From Collinsella aerofaciens (GTDB lineage Bacteria > Actinomycetota > Coriobacteriia > Coriobacteriales > Coriobacteriaceae): 64,000 nucleotides of DNA. Shown in pieces: positions 63,999 to 64,000 of this stretch. A program made the translations under genes and the position numbers. The stretch is from positions 62,001 through 126,000 of the forward strand of contig NZ_JAHONA010000001.1 in NCBI RefSeq assembly GCF_019131995.1, written 5' to 3'. The notes under the pieces were generated by a model that saw nothing but the letters and a program-made list of their open reading frames with translations, did not search any database and had not been told where the DNA came from. Positions within the stretch are counted from its first letter, which is position 1. The number at the start of each line of letters is the position of its first letter.

Positions 63999-64000
63999 AA

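Overview
The window looks like a gut Coriobacteriia chromosome, most likely Collinsella or a close relative. This is inferred from high-GC actinobacterial-type proteins, AAAGGA/GGAGG ribosome binding sites, an orphan OmpR-type regulator next to a glutamine synthetase-family gene, and a gut-type carbohydrate repertoire. No rRNA, tRNA or CRISPR array was found.

Layout. 1-7.3 kb: the 5' part of ligA, then AT-richer accessory genes (small exported proteins, a DUF2975/XRE pair, an HtrA protease, and an operon with a secreted papain-like cysteine protease). 7.3-10.4 kb: a degenerate-receiver regulator, a glutamine synthetase homologue that has lost several metal-binding residues, and a HepT/MntA toxin-antitoxin pair whose antitoxin carries a RelB/DinJ-like N-terminus. 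10.4-17.7 kb: a LacI regulator, kdgK and kdgA, an IS3-like element, a GntR regulator, a HIT protein and a YczE-like membrane protein. The kdgK and YczE loci share a twin promoter/operator and two structured leader elements. 17.7-20.5 kb: an AAA ATPase and a Schlafen/AlbA_2-type regulator, each behind an unusual repeat array. 20.5-26.6 kb: sugar-acid genes (IlvD/Edd dehydratase, GntP permease, FadR-type regulator, DhuD/KduD-like SDR, DhuI/RpiB-like isomerase). 26.6-28.6 kb: an Old Yellow Enzyme-type reductase. 28.8-37.1 kb: kdpFABC divergent from kdpDE, with kdpD frameshifted. 37.2-54.4 kb: a GltD-like oxidoreductase and a pectin/galacturonate locus (GH105, SGNH esterase, pectinesterase-esterase fusion, esterase, GH28, GPH transporter, uxaA, uxaB, uxaC, LacI regulator). 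54.6-58.4 kb: feo iron uptake and an HPr-like protein. 58.8-64 kb: an amino acid permease, then ebgC and a GH2 beta-galactosidase behind three operators.

How it works together. Oligogalacturonides would be imported and cut in the cytoplasm. Galacturonate passes through UxaC, UxaB and UxaA to 2-keto-3-deoxygluconate (KDG). Unsaturated uronate from GH105 passes through the DhuI- and DhuD-like proteins to KDG. Imported sugar acids could reach KDG through the IlvD/Edd dehydratase. KdgK and KdgA then yield pyruvate and glyceraldehyde 3-phosphate. Operators built on GTGAACGTTCAC tie several of these blocks together, and a second operator, ACGAAACCGATTTCGT, controls kdgK and the YczE gene.

The least explained features are the paired leader elements, a family of palindromic intergenic repeats (one copy split by the IS, and two near-identical copies flanking kdp), and three approximately 200 bp elements with 25-32 bp terminal inverted repeats.
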